Assembly: GCF_042684265.1 (NCBI RefSeq) | Contig: NZ_JBHULB010000008.1 | Span: 62,001 to 126,000, forward strand | Direction: 5' to 3' | From: Croceitalea marina | GTDB lineage: Bacteria; Bacteroidota; Bacteroidia; Flavobacteriales; Flavobacteriaceae | DNA: 64,000 nt | Shown: positions 59,964 to 64,000 of the stretch, in pieces | How the letters are laid out: every line of letters starts with the position of its first letter | Numbering within the stretch: the stretch's first letter is position 1 | Position numbers and translations under genes: made by a program | The notes under the pieces: model-generated | Seen by the model: the letters and a program-made list of their open reading frames with translations, nothing else | What the model was told of the DNA's origin: nothing | Databases searched by the model: none

Positions 59964-60416
59964 ATGAATCTGACCAAAGAAATAAAAGCGGCTATAGACA
60001 AAAGCGTTCTCTGTTGGCTCGCAACCGTATCAAAAGATAACATCCCTAACGTTTCTCCAAAAGAAATATTTAACCATTATGGTAAGGATAAAATTATTGT
60101 GGCCAATATTGCTTCGCCACAAACTGTAAAAAATATTAAGCAAAACGCAAATGTATGTATTAGCTTTATTGATATTCTATTACAAAAAGGGTTTCAAATT
60201 AAGGGGGAAGCAGAAATCATTGACAAAACACATCTAGAATTTTTGGAAATGGAAAAGGTATTGGCCAAGATGGCCAAGGGTAAATTTCCTTTTGCAACAA
60301 TTACAAAAATCAAAGTTCTACAGGCTAAAAAAATTATTGCTCCTAAATATATTTTATATCCAGAGACTACTGAGGAAGAGCAGATTAAAAGTGCCAAAAA
60401 ATTATACGGAATATAG
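59964..60416 (+). CDS. Pyridoxamine 5'-phosphate oxidase-family flavin-binding protein
   Basis: The 150-residue split-barrel protein (CWLATVSKDNIPNVSPKEIF, IIVANIASPQTVKNIKQN, NVCISFIDILLQKGFQIKG) is typical of the small FMN-binding PNPOx-like family, whose members are often reductases of unknown substrate. No evidence of true PdxH activity. Starts immediately after the serine dehydratase stop, so co-transcribed with it. Confidence 0.85.
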   Translation: MNLTKEIKAAIDKSVLCWLATVSKDNIPNVSPKEIFNHYGKDKIIVANIASPQTVKNIKQNANVCISFIDILLQKGFQIKGEAEIIDKTHLEFLEMEKVLAKMAKGKFPFATITKIKVLQAKKIIAPKYILYPETTEEEQIKSAKKLYGI

Positions 60417-60422
60417 AAACCC

Positions 60423-61478
60423 ATGAAGTTTTTGAAATTAATCATAACTATTTGGTTAAGTGCTTTGCCGCAATTAATTTATGCGCAACCTAGTGATAGT
60501 AATTTAGAGAGAAAAACCTCAAAATTTGAACCGACCGAAGGCAAGTACCTCTTTTTTATTGGTCAGGATATGGGTGCAATTGGCGGCTTGGATAATTACA
60601 CCAATGGGTATTGCGATAATTTTGATGTTCCAACGGGCTTTACCCTTTATACAAATACACGTAATGAGGGTATTGAAACTATTTTCAATTGGGGAGCTGG
60701 GGATAATTGTGCTCAATGTATCTTAGAGGATTCTGATTTTAAAAACAGTTTAGTCTCTATCGGTTTATCGTTAGTAAACGATGAAAAAGAAGTAGCAAAT
60801 GGCAAACGAGATAGCTATATTAAAGAATTAGGAATGTGGATTAAAAGTTTGGGTAAACGCCCAGTTTTTTTAAGAATTGGTTATGAATTCGATGGTTGGG
60901 AATGGAATCATTATAACAAACGACATTATTTAAAAGCCTGGAAAAGAATTTACACCATTTTTAATGAAATGAATGTTACCAACGTAGCCCTTGTCTGGCA
61001 GTCTAAAGGCTCAGGTTCAAATCAAGGTATTTTGGAAAAATGGTATCCTGGAGATGACCTTGTAGATTGGTGTGGTTATTCCTATTTTGGAAATCCAGAT
61101 GAGGAAATGTTAACCTTCGCTCGAAAACATAAAAAACCAGTATTCATTGCAGAAGCTGCGCCTGTCTTTGAAGAAGGTAATTTATATTTTGATACGCGTC
61201 TTACCAATCCTAAAATAGCTGAAACTGCTTGGACAAAATGGTTTGTGCCTTTTTTAGAAACCTTATATCACAACTCGGATGTGATAAAGGCATTTGGCTA
61301 TATCAATGCAAATTGGTCGGCCCAATCTATTTGGAAAACAAACCCTGTCTTTAAAAAAGTAGATTCTAGAATACAGGCTAGCGATTTTATTTCTAGAAAA
61401 TGGAAAAAAGAAATGGCCAAGCCTAAATATTTAAAACCTAATGCTAAATTGTGGCAACGGCTCAACAAACACCCTTAG
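60423..61478 (+). CDS. Secreted glycoside hydrolase, GH26-like
   Basis: The 351-residue protein has a signal peptide (ITIWLSALPQLIYAQ) and a TIM-barrel with PVFLRIGYEFDGWEWNHYN, holding the putative acid/base Glu, and KKPVFIAEAAPVF, holding the putative nucleophile Glu, in the order seen in GH26 mannanases. WCGYSYFG resembles the aromatic substrate-site segment. The substrate could be mannan or a related polysaccharide, but no sugar-transport genes are near. It begins 6 bases after the PNPOx-like gene, an odd operon partner. Confidence 0.7.
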   Translation: MKFLKLIITIWLSALPQLIYAQPSDSNLERKTSKFEPTEGKYLFFIGQDMGAIGGLDNYTNGYCDNFDVPTGFTLYTNTRNEGIETIFNWGAGDNCAQCILEDSDFKNSLVSIGLSLVNDEKEVANGKRDSYIKELGMWIKSLGKRPVFLRIGYEFDGWEWNHYNKRHYLKAWKRIYTIFNEMNVTNVALVWQSKGSGSNQGILEKWYPGDDLVDWCGYSYFGNPDEEMLTFARKHKKPVFIAEAAPVFEEGNLYFDTRLTNPKIAETAWTKWFVPFLETLYHNSDVIKAFGYINANWSAQSIWKTNPVFKKVDSRIQASDFISRKWKKEMAKPKYLKPNAKLWQRLNKHP

Positions 61479-61945
61479 CCTTTATCTTCTATACACCCTG
61501 CCCTGCCCCGAGTGTCGATTAAGTAAATAATTTTCCAATCACCATCAAAATTCACCATTTGAAAAGAGTTAATGCCGCAATGGCTAAAGTTGCCATTCAA
61601 CCAAAATTCATAACCCACCCAAGCATTGGCCATAGTTCGATCCACTTGTATGGACCAAGAAGTTAATTTTTCCTCAAAGGCTACACTATCGGGTATGCTG
61701 GTTATTGAGCTAATGAGCTTACTGATTTTTTCATTCCGAAATAGTGTTTTTCCTTCTTTATTGCGTCCCGTAGTTTGTAAAACAACTTCATTTGCTAAAA
61801 CACTTTTCATTATAACCGAATCTTGCTTATGAAAGCCCTCGAAAAATCTTTCAACTACTTGTTTAACGGCTTCGGTCTCTGAACGCTGCGCATTACAAAA
61901 GGTACACACTAAAAAAAGTAAACTAAAAAGGCCTGTAAGTTTCAT
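61475..61945 (-). CDS. Secreted NTF2-like (DUF4440/SnoaL-type) protein
   Basis: The 156-residue protein has a signal peptide (GLFSLLFLVCTFCNAQ) and an NTF2-like fold (AVKQVVERFFEGFHKQDSVIM, WVGYEFWLNG, FQMVNFDGDWKIIYLIDTRG). Such proteins are common as periplasmic domains of unknown function. It converges on the GH26-like gene with a 4-base overlap. Confidence 0.8.
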   Translation of the reverse strand: MKLTGLFSLLFLVCTFCNAQRSETEAVKQVVERFFEGFHKQDSVIMKSVLANEVVLQTTGRNKEGKTLFRNEKISKLISSITSIPDSVAFEEKLTSWSIQVDRTMANAWVGYEFWLNGNFSHCGINSFQMVNFDGDWKIIYLIDTRGRAGCIEDKG

Positions 61946-62057
61946 TTGATGCTATTTCTGATTTTATGTTGTATGCAAGCTACAAGGTAAGAAATAGATT
62001 CTTGCTTTCGCAGGAATGACAAAAACTGCTTACATTTAGCCTTCAAATTAGTATGAA

Positions 62058-62876
62058 ATGTCAGTAGCCAAGAAAGAGTATAAGAGAGTAACCGTTAAAT
62101 CACTGGTTGAAATGAAACAAAACGGAGAGAAAATCTCTATGCTTACAGCTTATGATTATTCTATGGCCAAAATTGTTGATTCGGCCAATGTCGATGTTAT
62201 TCTAGTTGGCGATTCTGCTAGTAACGTTATGGCAGGTCATGAGACTACCCTACCCATAACATTAGACCAAATGATTTATCATGCCAGTTCTGTTGTGCGG
62301 GCCGCAAATAGAGCCTTGATTGTTGTTGACATTCCATTTGGAAGCTACCAAAGTGACTCTAAAGAGGCTCTGCGTTCTGCAATACGCATCATGAAAGAAA
62401 GTGGCGGGCACGCCGTAAAAGTTGAGGGTGGCGAAGAAATAAAAGACTCTGTTAAACGAATCATAGGAGCTGGAATTCCTGTTATGGGACATTTAGGTTT
62501 AACCCCCCAATCAATATATAAGTTTGGAACATACACCGTTCGCGCAAAAGAAGATGCAGAAGCAAAAAAATTAAAAGCTGACGCAAAGCTTTTAGAAAAA
62601 CTAGGTTGCTTTGGTATTGTATTAGAAAAAATACCCGCAAAGTTAGCTAAAGAAGTTGCAGAAAGTGTTTCTATTCCTGTCATAGGTATAGGTGCAGGAA
62701 ATGGCGTAGACGGTCAGGTTTTGGTTGTGCATGATGTTTTGGGAATGACCCATGAATTTAATCCGCGTTTTTTAAGGCGCTACATGAACCTTTACGAAGA
62801 AATGGGCAACGCCATTTCACAATACGTAGATGACGTAAAAAGCAAAGATTTTCCGAACGAAGAAGAACAGTATTAA
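62058..62876 (+). CDS. panB: Ketopantoate hydroxymethyltransferase (3-methyl-2-oxobutanoate hydroxymethyltransferase)
   Basis: The 272-residue TIM-barrel enzyme has ISMLTAYDYSMAKIVDSANV, ILVGDSASNVMAGHETTLPI with the Mg-binding Asp, VEGGEEIKDSV, and the closing IGIGAGNGVDGQVLVVHDVLG. It catalyses the first step of pantothenate (CoA) synthesis, adding a hydroxymethyl group from methylene-tetrahydrofolate to 2-oxoisovalerate. Length is standard; core metabolism. Confidence 0.96.
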   Translation: MSVAKKEYKRVTVKSLVEMKQNGEKISMLTAYDYSMAKIVDSANVDVILVGDSASNVMAGHETTLPITLDQMIYHASSVVRAANRALIVVDIPFGSYQSDSKEALRSAIRIMKESGGHAVKVEGGEEIKDSVKRIIGAGIPVMGHLGLTPQSIYKFGTYTVRAKEDAEAKKLKADAKLLEKLGCFGIVLEKIPAKLAKEVAESVSIPVIGIGAGNGVDGQVLVVHDVLGMTHEFNPRFLRRYMNLYEEMGNAISQYVDDVKSKDFPNEEEQY

Positions 62877-62887
62877 TCTAAGTCTTT

Positions 62888-63547
62888 ATGCTGCTTAAAA
62901 GAAGATTCTTTTTACTATTTCTCTTAATTAGCAATTTTCAACTTAGTATTGCTTCAAAAGCATTATTTGTAGACAATCCTTATCAAAACTTAAAGGTTCT
63001 TTTTATTGGTAATAGCCTTACTTATACTAATAATTTACCAGAGCTAGTGAAAAAAGAAGCACTTCTTCAAGATATAAGGCTAGAAATGACCATGATTGCT
63101 TATCCAAATTATGCTTTAATTGATCATTTGAATGATGGTGATATTCAAAAATTGATAGCTGAAAATAATTATGATTTCGTAGTAGTTCAGCAGGGGCCTT
63201 CCTCGCAGGCCGAAGGAAAAAAAATGTTACTTGAAGATGGTGCAAAAATCAAGAAACTTTGTCAAGATAATGGGGCCGAAATGGTTTATTTCATGGTATG
63301 GCCTTCAAAGCAATACTACTACACTTATGATGATGTTATCAAAAATCATATACACGCGGCAACATCCAATGAAGCTCTTTTAGCTCCTGTCGGTGCCATT
63401 TGGAAAATGCATTTCGACAAAACAAATGATTATTCATACTATGGTGCTGATGGTTTCCACCCTTCTTTGATAGGTAGTAAGATAGCAGCTAAGGTTATCA
63501 GTAAAACAATTTGCAAGCAATCAGCGATTTATGGCAATAAAGATTAG
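62888..63547 (+). CDS. SGNH/GDSL-type esterase, secreted
   Basis: The 219-residue protein has a signal peptide (FFLLFLLISNFQLSIASKA) and the SGNH blocks: block I VLFIGNSLTYTNNLPEL with the nucleophile Ser after Asn, a middle block FVVVQQGPSSQA, and block V DGFHPSLIGSKIAA with the catalytic Asp-x-x-His. Such enzymes deacetylate polysaccharides or cleave esters. It follows panB by 11 bases and overlaps the next gene by 17 bases. Confidence 0.85.
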   Translation: MLLKRRFFLLFLLISNFQLSIASKALFVDNPYQNLKVLFIGNSLTYTNNLPELVKKEALLQDIRLEMTMIAYPNYALIDHLNDGDIQKLIAENNYDFVVVQQGPSSQAEGKKMLLEDGAKIKKLCQDNGAEMVYFMVWPSKQYYYTYDDVIKNHIHAATSNEALLAPVGAIWKMHFDKTNDYSYYGADGFHPSLIGSKIAAKVISKTICKQSAIYGNKD

Positions 63548-64000
63548 GTCCTCAGCAAAAAACCTGCAAGTACTTTTTGAGGATAACCATATTATTGTTA
63601 TCAATAAGAGACCGGGCGATATTGTACAAGGGGACAAAACGGGTGATACCCCATTAAGTGAAGTAGTAAAAAAATACTTGAAAATTAAGTATGACAAGCC
63701 CGGTAATGTATACTTAGGTGTTGTGCATCGTCTAGACAGACCAACTTCAGGTATCGTAGTATTCGCAAAAACTTCAAAAGTCTTGCCTAGGCTGAATAAA
63801 CTATTTTCAGAGGGAAAAACACAAAAAATCTATTGGGCGATGGTTGATAAAGTACCTGATAACAAAGAAGATACGTTAATTCATTGGCTAGTTAGAAATT
63901 CTAAACAGAATAAATCTTATGCTCATAAAAGAGAGGTTTCGGGTAGTAAAAGAGCACTACTTGAGTACAAATTGCATACGAAACTGGACAATTATTTTTT
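63531..64000 (+). CDS. RluA-family pseudouridine synthase, partial (cut by window end)
   Basis: The frame from the ATG at 63531 reads MAIKIRSSAKNLQVLFEDNH and carries the catalytic GVVHRLDRPTSGIVVFAKTS. No S4 domain precedes it, as in the RluC/RluA short forms. Modifies uridines in rRNA or tRNA. The gene overlaps the SGNH gene and continues beyond the window. Confidence 0.85.
   Translation, partial: MAIKIRSSAKNLQVLFEDNHIIVINKRPGDIVQGDKTGDTPLSEVVKKYLKIKYDKPGNVYLGVVHRLDRPTSGIVVFAKTSKVLPRLNKLFSEGKTQKIYWAMVDKVPDNKEDTLIHWLVRNSKQNKSYAHKREVSGSKRALLEYKLHTKLDNYF

Noticed and set aside
61982..62020. TTGCTTTCGCAGGAATGAC as a further copy of the island palindrome
   Set aside because: It shares only GCTTTCGC and lacks the inverted half, so it is not the same element.

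Overview
The window looks like a chromosome segment of a member of the Flavobacteriaceae (Bacteroidota). Signs are the TAnnTTTG promoter elements, a PorP/SprF-type secretion protein, many LytS/LytTR two-component pairs, Ser/Asp-rich lipoproteins, low GC, and FTGLAY-type tyrosine recombinases. Species cannot be named from this alone.

Layout. Positions 1-2040 are ordinary chromosome: a YceI-like protein (partial), a c-type-cytochrome-like lipoprotein and a membrane-bound LytTR regulator. A tRNA-Ser(UGA) gene at 2044-2128 is the integration target for a stack of genomic islands reaching to about 49430. The last 13 bases of the target, CCTCTTTCTCCGC, recur at 20073 and 44950, with a decayed copy at 49417. 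The first three are each followed by a hairpin terminator, an AATATCAA-like stretch and short iterated motifs. This reads as three islands inserted one after another, the newest next to the tRNA.

Island 1 (about 2.1-20.1 kb) carries an integrase, a BfmA/BtgA-like mobilization gene and one coherent cargo: a [NiFe] hydrogenase resembling the cyanobacterial/mycobacterial group 2a uptake enzymes. The cargo includes small and large subunits, an endopeptidase, two small proteins, a TPR protein, HypA, a multi-pass membrane protein, HypB, HypF, HypC, HypD, HypE, an NHL-repeat protein and a UreH-type nickel transporter. A hairpin after the large-subunit gene probably sets structural against accessory gene expression. 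No dedicated electron-transfer partner is recognisable.

Island 2 (about 20.1-44.95 kb) has a paralogous integrase/mobilization module, a DUF1508 protein, an IS3 remnant, a secreted coiled-coil protein, a LytS/LytTR pair, a two-gene putative defence operon (nuclease-methyltransferase plus SF2 helicase), a HipBA toxin-antitoxin pair with a clear operator, and a hybrid two-component regulator divergent from a cupin and a lipoprotein. Island 3 (about 44.96-49.43 kb) has no integrase. It holds a LytS/LytTR pair divergent from a serine hydrolase / M28 peptidase / membrane protein operon.

From 49.5 kb on the chromosome resumes: Crp/Fnr regulator, RluF-like pseudouridine synthase, a PD40 protein plus PorP/SprF-SPOR pair, an unusual response regulator with Glu at the phosphorylation site, DnaK, serine dehydratase, a GH26-like enzyme, PanB, an SGNH hydrolase and a partial RluA-family gene.

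Most striking beyond gene calls: the att-module stack; paired element-specific iterons beside the paralogous integrases; a conserved noncoding block upstream of both mobilization genes whose hairpins keep pairing through base changes (candidate oriT or structured RNA); and a GCTTTCGCGAAAGC palindrome found only inside the island region.
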